A program made the position numbers and the translations under genes. Under the pieces are notes generated by a model that did no database searches, was not told where the DNA came from, and worked only from the letters and a program-made list of their open reading frames with translations. A stretch of 64,000 nt of DNA from Ramlibacter tataouinensis (GTDB lineage Bacteria > Pseudomonadota > Gammaproteobacteria > Burkholderiales > Burkholderiaceae_C). This document shows positions 1 through 7,513 of the stretch, piece after piece. The stretch's first letter is position 1. Each line of letters opens with the position of its first letter. The stretch covers positions 744,001 through 808,000 of the forward strand of contig NZ_CP116009.1 of the NCBI RefSeq assembly GCF_027941915.1. The letters are read 5' to 3'.

Positions 1-243
1 GGTTTGGCCATGTGGATATCTCCTGAGGTCGAGGGATGGAAATGCGCGGCGACCGGCTCCGGCGCCGCACCCGTGGCGATGTTCAGCGGCTACTTCCGGC
101 CGCCTTGCGAACTGGAGCCGCCGGAAGTGCTGCCGCCGGTGGACGACGTGCCGCTGCTGCCCCGGCTGCCGCCGGTGCGCGATTCGGCGCTGCCGGCCGC
201 TTGCGAGCGGCCGCCCAGCGGCGCCGCACGCAAAGGACCTTAG
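1..243 (+). CDS. Possible 3' end of an unidentified protein (partial)
   Basis: The frame is open from the window edge to a TAG at 241-243 and has high GC at third codon positions, but the translation (Pro/Leu-rich, ending RPPSGAARKGP) matches no family I recognise. A competing reading on the minus strand, about 90-235, gives a Gly/Ser-rich tail that looks equally protein-like but begins directly after a stop. I cannot decide which, if either, is real. Bases 244-352 hold no gene that I can see. Confidence 0.2.
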   Translation, partial: GLAMWISPEVEGWKCAATGSGAAPVAMFSGYFRPPCELEPPEVLPPVDDVPLLPRLPPVRDSALPAACERPPSGAARKGP

Positions 244-352
244 GACGCGACCGGCACGCGACCTGTCGGACAAGCGCGAGGCATGTGTAGGACTGCCCGG
301 CCTTGGACGGACCGGGCACCGAGGCGCGGGCCGCAAGGCCCGGACGGGGTCG

Positions 353-1198
353 TCAGTGCGTGTGCGCCGCGGCGCTCACCGCCGCCACCAGGCCCATGCC
401 CAGCGCCAGCCACAGCACCTGGGCCACCGTCTCGCGTGCGCCGACCCGCTTTTGCAGTTGCGGGATCAGGTCGGCCAGGGCGACATAGACGAAGCTGCTG
501 GCGGCCACCACCAGCAGGTACGGCAGCAGGTGGTCGAGCCGGCCGATCACCCACCAGCCGACCAGTCCGCCCAGCGGCGTGACGGCGCCGGCCAGCGACA
601 CCTTGACCAGGGCCGCGCGGCGGCTGCCGCTGGTCATGCGCAGCACCGCCAGGTCGCCGATGTGGTGCGGCACCTCGTGCGCCAGCACCGCCAGCGCCGC
701 CACCAGCCCGAGCCGCAGGTCGGCCACGAAGGCCGATGCGATCAGCACGCCGTCGCCGAAGCAGTGCACGCTGTCGCCGGCCAGCACGGCCCAGCCGCCC
801 GAGCGCGCGCCGTCGTGGCCGTGCCCGTGCGAGTGCGAGTGGCCATGCGCGTGCGAATGGGCGTGGGCCTGACCGGCGGGGTCGCCCGCTTTGCCATGTT
901 CATGCCCGTGGTGCCACAACTCGGCCTTGTCCAGCAGGAAGAAGAACACCACGCTGACCAGCAGCGTGCCGAACAGCGCCTGCGCGTGCGCGCCGCTCTC
1001 GAAGGCCTCCGGCAGCAGGTGCATGAAGGCGGTGGCCAGCAGCGCGCCGGCCGCCAGGCTGAGCAGGTGCTGCGCGCCGACGGCCGGGCCCTCGCGCTGC
1101 GCGCGGGGCAGCAGCCCCAGGCCCATCAGGGCCGCGGCCAGCCACACGCTGCCGATGCCGGCCGCCAGCGTGGCGGCAAGGATTGCAATCAGGGTCAT
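353..1198 (-). CDS. ZIP-family divalent metal transporter
   Basis: This 281-residue inner-membrane protein should import Zn2+ or related divalent metals. It has about eight hydrophobic segments. A cytoplasmic His-rich loop at about residues 95-128 is made of HGHEHG, HAHSHAHGHSHSHGHGH and similar runs. The transport-site motifs of ZIP transporters are visible as DSVHCFGDG (142-150) and HEVPHHIGD (174-182). I chose the ATG at 1198 because the sequence upstream of it in the same frame is Arg/Pro-rich and unlike a ZIP N-terminus. A hairpin terminator at 1259-1285 separates it from the upstream hydrolase gene, so it probably has its own promoter in 1199-1258. The family call is firm; the metal is not determinable. 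Confidence 0.93.
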   Translation of the reverse strand: MTLIAILAATLAAGIGSVWLAAALMGLGLLPRAQREGPAVGAQHLLSLAAGALLATAFMHLLPEAFESGAHAQALFGTLLVSVVFFFLLDKAELWHHGHEHGKAGDPAGQAHAHSHAHGHSHSHGHGHDGARSGGWAVLAGDSVHCFGDGVLIASAFVADLRLGLVAALAVLAHEVPHHIGDLAVLRMTSGSRRAALVKVSLAGAVTPLGGLVGWWVIGRLDHLLPYLLVVAASSFVYVALADLIPQLQKRVGARETVAQVLWLALGMGLVAAVSAAAHTH

Positions 1199-1258
1199 TT
1201 GCGTGGCGCCGCTCCGCCTTTCGCGGGGCCGGCGCATTCTTCTTTCATCCCAAACACA

Positions 1259-1285
1259 AGAAAGCCGCCCGGCGGCGGCTTCTTC
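1259..1285 (-). terminator. Intrinsic terminator after the dienelactone hydrolase gene
   Basis: Read leftward, GCCGCC and GGCGGC (plus strand 1264-1269 and 1274-1279) form a stem with a 4-nt loop. The stem is extended by AAGAA/TTCTT arms, so the 3' side is followed by TTTCTT. It lies 23 bases past the stop of the upstream gene, where a rho-independent terminator is expected. Confidence 0.7.
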
Positions 1286-1307
1286 CGGTCTTTCCGTTCC
1301 GCGGCCC

Positions 1308-2204
1308 TCAGGCCACGCCGTGCGCCTTGAACCAGTCCAATGCGCGATTCCAGCCGTCCTGTGCCGGCTGGGCCCGGTAGCTGGGGCGGTAGTCGGCGTG
1401 GAAGGCATGCGGCGCATCGGGATACACCACGAACTGCGACGCCTTGGCCGCCGGCGAACCACCCGCCAGGGCCGCTTTCATCTTATCAACCGTGTCAAGC
1501 GGGATGCCGGAGTCGGCGGCGCCGTACAGGCCCAGCACCGGCGCCTTCAGGCTGCCCGCCAGGTCCACCGGGTGCTTCGGGGTCAGCTCGGTGCTGTTGC
1601 CGACCAGCCGGCCGTACCAGGCGACGCCGGCCTTGACCGGCGCGTGGGCCGCGTACAGCCAGGTGATGCGCCCGCCCCAGCAGAAGCCGGTGATGCCGGC
1701 CTTGCCCGCGTCGCCGCCTTGGGCGGCCGCCCACTTGAGGGCGCCGTCCAGGTCGGCCAGCACCTGCGCGTCGGGCACCTTGGACACGACCTCCGCCAGC
1801 AGCTTGCCGACTTCGCTGTAGCTGCCCGGCTCGCCCTGGCGCGCGTACAGCTCGGGCGCGATCGCCAGGTAGCCGGCCCTGGCGAACCGACGCGCGGTGT
1901 CGGCGATGTACTCGTGCACGCCGAAGATCTCCTGGATCACCAGCACCACCGGCAGCCCGGTCTTGCCGGCCGGCGCGGCGCGGTAGGCCGGCACCTTGAA
2001 GCCGCCCACCTCGTAGCTGATCTCGCCGGCCACCAGGCCGTCGGCCGGCGTCCTGATCGCCGTCTGCGCCATGGCCGCACCGGCCGCGGCGGCATAGCCG
2101 GCGCCCAGCACCTTGAGCGCGGTGCGCCGGCTGGGACCGGCCTGGCCGCCAGCGCCGGCCGGCAGCAGGGCATCGAAGTCGTTCCGGAAATCCTCTCGCA
2201 GCAT
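1308..2204 (-). CDS. Dienelactone hydrolase family protein with Tat signal
   Basis: This is a 298-residue alpha/beta hydrolase of the dienelactone hydrolase family (carboxymethylenebutenolidase-like). The N-terminus carries a twin-arginine motif, SRRTALK at about residues 25-31, followed by an Ala-rich hydrophobic stretch, so folded export to the periplasm is likely. The mature domain shows the family's Cys nucleophile in GFCWGG (Cys175), the IQEIFG glutamate (Glu92), and Asp231/His266 completing the catalytic set (AADSG and DAPHAFH). The start at 2204 gives the full Tat signal. The natural substrate is unknown: many exported members of this family are not in aromatic degradation operons, and nothing nearby suggests chloroaromatic catabolism. 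Confidence 0.9.
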   Translation of the reverse strand: MLREDFRNDFDALLPAGAGGQAGPSRRTALKVLGAGYAAAAGAAMAQTAIRTPADGLVAGEISYEVGGFKVPAYRAAPAGKTGLPVVLVIQEIFGVHEYIADTARRFARAGYLAIAPELYARQGEPGSYSEVGKLLAEVVSKVPDAQVLADLDGALKWAAAQGGDAGKAGITGFCWGGRITWLYAAHAPVKAGVAWYGRLVGNSTELTPKHPVDLAGSLKAPVLGLYGAADSGIPLDTVDKMKAALAGGSPAAKASQFVVYPDAPHAFHADYRPSYRAQPAQDGWNRALDWFKAHGVA

Positions 2205-2313
2205 CAAGCGTCTCCTTGGGTGGTTGGGGGTCGGAATGCGCAGCTGACTATAGGGGCGAAGCCCGGCGGGCGTCTTGCCCGAGCGGGGCCAAAGGGCTTG
2301 GCCGGAGCGCGCT

Positions 2314-4332
2314 TCAGGAGCCCGGCGCCGGCGCGCACTGCAACAGCAGCACCTGGCGATCCGCAGCCCGTCCAGGGCGGCCGACGACGCCTTGCAAGGT
2401 CGCCAGCCGTTGCGCGGCCTCCTGCGGTCGCATGCCCTCGGGCCGCAAGGCGCCGATCGGACCCAGCCGGCGATGGCGCCCGGCCCGCTGGTCGACGTAG
2501 ACCGTGCCGTACCACAGCGGAACGGGTGGCGCGCCGGGCCGCTGCAGGTCGACCCCGGAACGCCACAGCCGGAGCACGTCGCGTCCCCCGCTCGCCGCGG
2601 GGTCCGCGCGCACATGGACCAGGCCGGAGATGCGGCCCTGGTCCAGGCGCGGCAGCACCGGCAGGCCCTCCCAGTCCGGGCTGGGGGCCAGCAGGGCCAG
2701 GCTGGAAGCCAGGTTCCAGCCCGGCGAGGATCGCCAGCCCGCCGACTCCAGCACCGCGCGCAGCCGGTCCTCGCGGCAGGCCCACTGCACGGCGAAGGGC
2801 TCGGCCAGCTCCCCGGCGGCTTCGCGCCGGCGCGACGGCAGCTGCTGCCAGTCGCCCGCGAGCCAGTCCGCCAGCGCCATCGTCGTGCCTTCCGCCCGGC
2901 CGCCGTAGCGGGCGAGGTCGTGCGTCAGCCGCAGCGCGGTCCAGCCGGCGCCGAACGCCAGGTAGCTGGCCAGCGCCAGCGCCATCAGCTGCCGCGGCGC
3001 CTGCAATTCCCGGATGCGGCGCTGCGTGTAGACGGTGGCCACCAGCGCCAGCCACGCCGCGCCCAGGCTGATGCCGCCGACGGCGTCCGACAGCCAGTGC
3101 GCCCCCAGGTAGAGGCGGGAGAAGGCGATCAGCGCCACCAGCGCCGCGGCCGTGCCACCCAGCGCGAGCCGGATCCGCAGGGACTGCCCGCGCGCCAGGA
3201 AGAACGCCAGCAGGCCCAGCACGACGGTGCTGACCGTCGCATGGCCGCTGGGAAACGAGAACCGCTGCATCCCCTCGTACAGCTCCAGGGGCCGCGTGCG
3301 GCCCAGCGTCAGCTTGAGCAACTGCACGGCCGCCTCGCCGAACAGGGCCGCGGCCACCCAGTAGGCCGCGGTGCGGCGATGGCCACGCCGCAGCATCCAG
3401 GCCAGGACGACGGCCACGAGCGGCAGCAACACGCCCAGGCTGCCGAACTCCGAGACGACCACCATCAGCCGGTCGACGCTGTCGGTACGCAGTCCCTGCA
3501 GGAAGTTGAAGACGGCCAGGTCCACCTGCACCAGGGGCTCGCCGGCGACCACGTTCTCCACCGCCCCGAGCAGGACCCCGCCCGCGCCCAGCAGCAGCAA
3601 GGTACCCGCCAGCAGGCTCTGCGAGCCCGGGCGCGCCGGATCGAGCATCGCGACGACGGCCCGTGCGACCGCGCCGCGCCGGTGGCGTGCGCGGCGCAGC
3701 GCGGCGTCCCGCACGTGCCTCAGCCAAGGCGCGACGAACCGGACCACGGCCCGGGTCAGCGCCACCGCCAGCCAGATCGCCGCGGCGAGCAGCAGCATGA
3801 GGACCAGCAGGCGTCCGCCGACCGCCTCGGCCACCTTCAGCGAGTTGCCGAAGACCACGCCCGGCAGGATGTGCACGGGCGCCCACAGCAGCGCGGAGCC
3901 GACGTTCATCAGGTAGAAGCGCCGCCTCGGCATGTGCAACATGCCGGCCAGCAGCGGGACGAACGCGCGCACCGGGCCCATGAAGCGCGCCAGCACCACG
4001 CTCTTGCCGCCGTGGCGCTGGATCACGCCGCGCGACCGGGCCAGGGCGGCCTCCTGCCGCCGCATCAAGGGCCACTCGCGCAGGCGCGGGCCCTGGCTGC
4101 GGCCGAGCTCATAGCTCAGGCCGTCCCCCAGCGTCGCGCCGCCGGCAGCGAGCAGCAGCGTGGCCCACAAGTCGATCGCCCCGTGCGCCACCAGCGCACC
4201 GGCGGCGAACATCACGATCGCGGCCGGGACCACCGTGCCGACGATCGCCAGCGACTCGGCGAACGCGACCAGGGCGACGACGGCCAGCGCGACATGCGGA
4301 TGGTCGGCGGACAGGGCGAGCAGTTGTTGCAC
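2314..4332 (-). CDS. DedA / PAP2 phosphatase / LssY C-terminal fusion protein
   Basis: A large integral membrane protein (672 residues from the GTG at 4332). Residues 1-190 are a DedA-family domain (ARFMGPVRAFVPLLAG). About 240-440 is a PAP2-type lipid phosphatase with all three motifs: KLTLGRTRP (340-348), PSGH (361-364) and SRLYLGAHWLSD (405-416). About 485-665 resembles the LssY C-terminal domain. DedA proteins are implicated in undecaprenyl-phosphate or phospholipid translocation, and PAP2 enzymes dephosphorylate lipid pyrophosphates, so recycling or trimming of a lipid carrier or lipid A is a reasonable role. In-frame GTG (4380) and TTG (4401) starts also exist; I prefer 4332 because the protein then begins like other DedA proteins and leaves the direct repeat at 4390-4406 outside the gene. 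It is divergent from the lipid A modification genes. Confidence 0.88.
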   Translation of the reverse strand: MQQLLALSADHPHVALAVVALVAFAESLAIVGTVVPAAIVMFAAGALVAHGAIDLWATLLLAAGGATLGDGLSYELGRSQGPRLREWPLMRRQEAALARSRGVIQRHGGKSVVLARFMGPVRAFVPLLAGMLHMPRRRFYLMNVGSALLWAPVHILPGVVFGNSLKVAEAVGGRLLVLMLLLAAAIWLAVALTRAVVRFVAPWLRHVRDAALRRARHRRGAVARAVVAMLDPARPGSQSLLAGTLLLLGAGGVLLGAVENVVAGEPLVQVDLAVFNFLQGLRTDSVDRLMVVVSEFGSLGVLLPLVAVVLAWMLRRGHRRTAAYWVAAALFGEAAVQLLKLTLGRTRPLELYEGMQRFSFPSGHATVSTVVLGLLAFFLARGQSLRIRLALGGTAAALVALIAFSRLYLGAHWLSDAVGGISLGAAWLALVATVYTQRRIRELQAPRQLMALALASYLAFGAGWTALRLTHDLARYGGRAEGTTMALADWLAGDWQQLPSRRREAAGELAEPFAVQWACREDRLRAVLESAGWRSSPGWNLASSLALLAPSPDWEGLPVLPRLDQGRISGLVHVRADPAASGGRDVLRLWRSGVDLQRPGAPPVPLWYGTVYVDQRAGRHRRLGPIGALRPEGMRPQEAAQRLATLQGVVGRPGRAADRQVLLLQCAPAPGS

Positions 4333-4389
4333 GTCGGCGCGCGGCCCGGCACCCGGGCCACCAAAGGTGAAGAGTGTCACGCCGTGTTG

Positions 4390-4406
4390 CTTAAGCCCCA
4401 ATTAAG
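4390..4406 (-). promoter_or_regulatory. PmrA-box-like direct repeat
   Basis: On the minus strand the sequence reads CTTAAT-N5-CTTAAG; on the plus strand it reads CTTAAG-N5-ATTAAG. The PmrA/BasR consensus known from enterobacteria is two YTTAAK hexamers separated by 5 bases, and the minus strand matches both half-sites fully. It lies in the short region between the DedA-PAP2 gene and the divergent glycosyltransferase gene. Function is inferred from the motif and its setting only. Confidence 0.5.
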
Positions 4407-4424
4407 TCTGGCTTGCGCAGACTT
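4404..4424. promoter_or_regulatory. Inverted repeat in divergent promoter
   Basis: Perfect 7-base arms AAGTCTG (4404-4410) and CAGACTT (4418-4424) are separated by 7 bases. The repeat overlaps one half of the PmrA-like box and precedes the glycosyltransferase start at 4456 by 31 bases. It could be an operator or simply a small hairpin. Confidence 0.35.
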
Positions 4425-4455
4425 GGCCGTACGCAACAGCTTGGGCAGGCGCTGC

Positions 4456-5535
4456 ATGACCGACGTGGCCGATCTGAATGAGGGTACCCGCTTGCGGGCC
4501 CGGCGCCGTGCGCGCGGGCCCGGGTCCGACCTCGGGAAGATGGCCTTGCCTGTTGCCACGGGCAGTGGCCACGGGCAACGAAGGAGCGGGCGCCCCAGCA
4601 TCTCCTGCGTCATCCCTTGCCGCAACGAGGCCAGCAACCTGCGCGAACTGCTGCCGCAACTCCAGCAGGTCCTGGCCGGGCTCGCGCCGGAATGGGAAGT
4701 GGTCCTCGTCGATGACGGCAGCACCGACAGCACCTCCGACCTGCTCGCCCTGTGGACGCAGCGGCCCGGATTCCGCCTGATCGAGCTGTCGCGCCATTTC
4801 GGCAAGGAGGCCGCGCTGACGGCCGGGCTGGAGGCAGCGGCCGGGGAAGTGGTCGTCATCATGGACGCCGACCTGCAGCATCCTCCGCAGCTGCTGCCCG
4901 GCTTCCTGCAGCGCTGGGCCGAGGGGGCGGACATCGTGTACGCCGTGCGCGCCAGCCGCGAGGACGAGAGCCGGTTCAAGCGGCTCGGGACGAGCTGCTT
5001 CTACTGGCTGCTCAACGGAGCCGATCGCTTCGACGTGCCGGCCGGCGCCGGGGACTTCCGCCTGATGGACCGCAAGGCGGTCGACGCCCTGCTGGCGCTG
5101 CCCGAGCGCAACCGCTTCATGAAGGGCCTGTACGCCTGGGTCGGTTTCGACGCCGTGCCCATGCCCTACATGCCGCCGCCGCGCGCCCATGGAACCAGCC
5201 ACTTCGGCGCGCTGCGGCTGGTGCGCCTGTCGCTCGACGGGCTGACGGCGTTCACGACCTGGCCGCTGCGGGCCGTCAGCATCCTCGGCTTCGCCCTGGC
5301 CCTGCTCGCCTTCCTCTATGGCAGCTACCTGATCGTGGCGTACCTGCTGCACGGCCATGTGGTGAGCGGGTGGACCACCATCGTGGTGAGCCTGATGTTC
5401 GTCGCCGGCATCCAGCTCGTCTCGCTGGGCGTGGTCGGCGAGTACGTCGGGCGGGTGTTCGAGGAGGTCAAGGCCCGGCCGCTGTTCGTGGTGCGCCGGC
5501 AGGCCGGCCGCGGCCTGGGCGGACCTCGCCCATGA
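4456..5535 (+). CDS. GT2 glycosyltransferase, polyprenyl-phosphate type (LgmA/FlmF/ArnC-like)
   Basis: A 359-residue family 2 glycosyltransferase of the dolichol/undecaprenyl-phosphate sugar synthase group. The GT-A domain shows SCVIPCRNEA, LVDDGSTD (Asp86-Asp87) and MDADLQHP (DAD at 137-139). Two C-terminal transmembrane helices (AVSILGFALALLAFLYGSYL and a second one ending GVVGEYVGRV) anchor it to the inner membrane. It should place a sugar from a UDP donor on undecaprenyl phosphate. The stop overlaps the start of the ArnT-like gene (ATGA), so the two are translationally coupled. I chose the ATG at 4456 because GGGCAGG lies about 8 bases upstream; the alternative ATG at 4540 would remove a basic N-terminal extension. 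The neighbours suggest that the sugar is an N-acetylhexosamine later deacetylated for transfer to lipid A. Confidence 0.88.
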   Translation: MTDVADLNEGTRLRARRRARGPGSDLGKMALPVATGSGHGQRRSGRPSISCVIPCRNEASNLRELLPQLQQVLAGLAPEWEVVLVDDGSTDSTSDLLALWTQRPGFRLIELSRHFGKEAALTAGLEAAAGEVVVIMDADLQHPPQLLPGFLQRWAEGADIVYAVRASREDESRFKRLGTSCFYWLLNGADRFDVPAGAGDFRLMDRKAVDALLALPERNRFMKGLYAWVGFDAVPMPYMPPPRAHGTSHFGALRLVRLSLDGLTAFTTWPLRAVSILGFALALLAFLYGSYLIVAYLLHGHVVSGWTTIVVSLMFVAGIQLVSLGVVGEYVGRVFEEVKARPLFVVRRQAGRGLGGPRP

Positions 5536-7091
5536 GGGGCCAGCCCGGCCCGGCCGCCCGCGAAGCGATCGGGGTCGCCCTGGTCCTTGTCGCGTGGCTG
5601 GGCGCCACCGCGTGGATGCGCCCCCTGCAGCTTCCCGACGAGGGCCGCTACGTGGGCGTGGCCTGGGAGATGCTGCGCTCGGGCGACTGGGCCGTGCCGA
5701 CCCTCAACGGCCTGCCGTACTTCCACAAGCCGCCGCTGTTCTACTGGATCACCGCGGCCTCCCTGTCGGTCTTCGGGAACAGCGAATGGGCGGCGCGCGC
5801 CGCCCCGCTGCTGGGCGGCTGGCTGGCCGCCTTCTCGATGTACCTCTTCGTCAGGCGGTGGCAGGGCCTGCGCGTGGCCCGGCTGACGGTGCTGGCGCTG
5901 GCCTTGCAGCCGATGCTGTACGCCGGCGCCCAGTTCGCCAATCTCGACATGCTGGTGGCCGGCTGCATCACGGTCGCCATTACCTGCCTGGCGCACGCGG
6001 CGCTGGGCTTCGAGCAGGACCGCCCGGTCCCCGAGTTCGTGGCGCTCGCCTGGCTATTCGCCGGCCTGGGCGTGCTGGCCAAGGGGCTGATCGGCGTGGT
6101 GATCCCGGCGCTGGTGGTCGGCGTGTGGCTCGTGGTCCGCGGCCGGTGGCGAACGTTGCGGCACCTGCTCTGGTGGCCCGGCGTCGTGCTGTTCCTGGGC
6201 ATCGCCGCGCCCTGGTTCCTGGCCATGCAGCAACGCTTTCCGGAGTTCCTGCAGTACTTCTTCGTGGTCCAGCACTTCGAACGCTATGCCGCCGGCGGAT
6301 TCAACAATGTGCAACCACCCTGGTTCTTCCCGGCCGTGCTCGCGCTGTTCAGCATCCCCTGGCTGCCCTGGCTCTACCGGTCCGCACGGCAGCTGCTGGC
6401 GCGGCGCAGCCAGGCCCTGGCGAACCCCGTGACACTGCTGGCCGGGCTCTGGGTCGTGCTGGTGATCCTGTTCTTCTCGCTGCCGGCGTCCAAGCTGCCC
6501 GGCTATGTGCTGCCGGCCGTGCCACCCCTGGCCTACCTGGCCGCCAGCGCCTTTGCCGGGTTGCAGCGCCCTTCGGTGGCCCAGCGCATGGCCTGGCAGG
6601 CCAGCTGCTGGATGGCCGCGGCGGTTTGCTTCGGTGCCGTCGCCTACGTCGGGCACTCGCCTCGCACCTCGCGCGAGCTGGGAAGCGCCTTGCGCCTGCA
6701 TCGGGAGCCGGGCGAGCCGGTGCTGATGCTGAACCGGTATGCCTACGATGTTCCGTTCTACGCAGGCCTGCGCCAGCCGGTCGCGGTGGTCGAGGCCTGG
6801 GACAGTCCCGAAGTCCGCCAACAGGACGACTGGAAAAGGGAGCTGGCCGATGCGGGCCGGTTCGACCGGGGGCGTGCGGCGGGCCTGCTGTTGACTCCGG
6901 ATGCCGCCATGCAGCACCTGTGCACGGTTCCGGCCGCCTGGGTGGTGGCCGACGAACAGGCCCACGAGCGCTACCGCCTGCTGGCCCAGGGGCGGCTGGT
7001 CGCGCGGCAGCGCGGCGTGGCGCTGTGGCGTGTCGAGCCCGCGCGCGGACTGCCGGAGGGCGGCGCATGTCGCGCAGCACCCGCCGACTGA
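5532..7091 (+). CDS. ArnT-like glycosyltransferase of the PMT/GT83 superfamily
   Basis: A 519-residue polytopic membrane glycosyltransferase related to ArnT and to the Bordetella LgmB and Francisella FlmK enzymes. The first periplasmic loop carries the family signature LPDEGRYVGVAWEM with the catalytic acidic residues DE, followed by GLPYFHKPPLFYW. About eleven hydrophobic segments follow, then a soluble periplasmic C-terminal region. These enzymes use undecaprenyl-phosphate-linked (amino)sugars to decorate lipid A phosphates on the periplasmic face, lowering negative charge and raising resistance to cationic peptides. Here the donor is presumably made by the coupled GT2 gene. The gene ends only 5 bases from the end of the convergent gtrA-like gene. 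Confidence 0.88.
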   Translation: MRGQPGPAAREAIGVALVLVAWLGATAWMRPLQLPDEGRYVGVAWEMLRSGDWAVPTLNGLPYFHKPPLFYWITAASLSVFGNSEWAARAAPLLGGWLAAFSMYLFVRRWQGLRVARLTVLALALQPMLYAGAQFANLDMLVAGCITVAITCLAHAALGFEQDRPVPEFVALAWLFAGLGVLAKGLIGVVIPALVVGVWLVVRGRWRTLRHLLWWPGVVLFLGIAAPWFLAMQQRFPEFLQYFFVVQHFERYAAGGFNNVQPPWFFPAVLALFSIPWLPWLYRSARQLLARRSQALANPVTLLAGLWVVLVILFFSLPASKLPGYVLPAVPPLAYLAASAFAGLQRPSVAQRMAWQASCWMAAAVCFGAVAYVGHSPRTSRELGSALRLHREPGEPVLMLNRYAYDVPFYAGLRQPVAVVEAWDSPEVRQQDDWKRELADAGRFDRGRAAGLLLTPDAAMQHLCTVPAAWVVADEQAHERYRLLAQGRLVARQRGVALWRVEPARGLPEGGACRAAPAD

Positions 7092-7096
7092 GTGCC

Positions 7097-7513
7097 TCAA
7101 CCGCCTGGCGCGCCGGCGAACGCCCAGCGCCGGCTGAGCAAGTAGGTGGCGCCGGCGACCATGACGAGCACGATCAGCAGCAGCACGTCGTAGCGGCCGG
7201 AAGTCCAGCGCAGCAGGACCGCATACGCCGCTTCGTTGGTGGCGAACCCTGCCGAGGAGATGAGAAGGAATCGCCTCGCGGACGCCAGCCAGGCGGTGCC
7301 GTGCCCGCGGAAGGTCAGCAGGTGATGGCCCGCGAACGAGACCGTGAACGCCGCCGCCCAGCCGGCCACGTTCGCGACCAGGGGCTGCCAGCCGAATCGA
7401 CCGACCAGGGCCACCACCATCATCCAGTGCACCGCCGCGGCCGCGGTTCCCACCAGGACGAAGCGTCCGATCCGGACGAACTCGCCAGGCGTGGGCAAGG
7501 AATCACGAGCCAT
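7097..7513 (-). CDS. GtrA-like membrane protein
   Basis: A 138-residue protein with four hydrophobic helices and the GtrA pattern: FVLVGTAAAAVHW near the N-terminus, FTVSFAGHHLLTFRG in the middle, and YLLSRRWAF at the C-terminus. GtrA-type proteins are thought to flip undecaprenyl-phosphate sugars across the inner membrane, the step needed between the GT2 and ArnT-like enzymes. It is encoded opposite to its presumed partners: its 3' end is 5 bases from the ArnT-like gene and its ATG shares the palindrome CATG (7511-7514) with the start of the deacetylase gene. No good ribosome-binding site is visible before this ATG, so the start could be the ATG at 7546, inside the deacetylase gene. Confidence 0.82.
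   Translation of the reverse strand: MARDSLPTPGEFVRIGRFVLVGTAAAAVHWMMVVALVGRFGWQPLVANVAGWAAAFTVSFAGHHLLTFRGHGTAWLASARRFLLISSAGFATNEAAYAVLLRWTSGRYDVLLLIVLVMVAGATYLLSRRWAFAGAPGG

Noticed and set aside
891..3071. A 726-codon plus-strand ORF opposite the ZIP transporter and hydrolase genes
   Set aside because: Arg/Pro/Ala-rich translation typical of antisense shadows in GC-rich DNA; the minus strand carries recognisable families.
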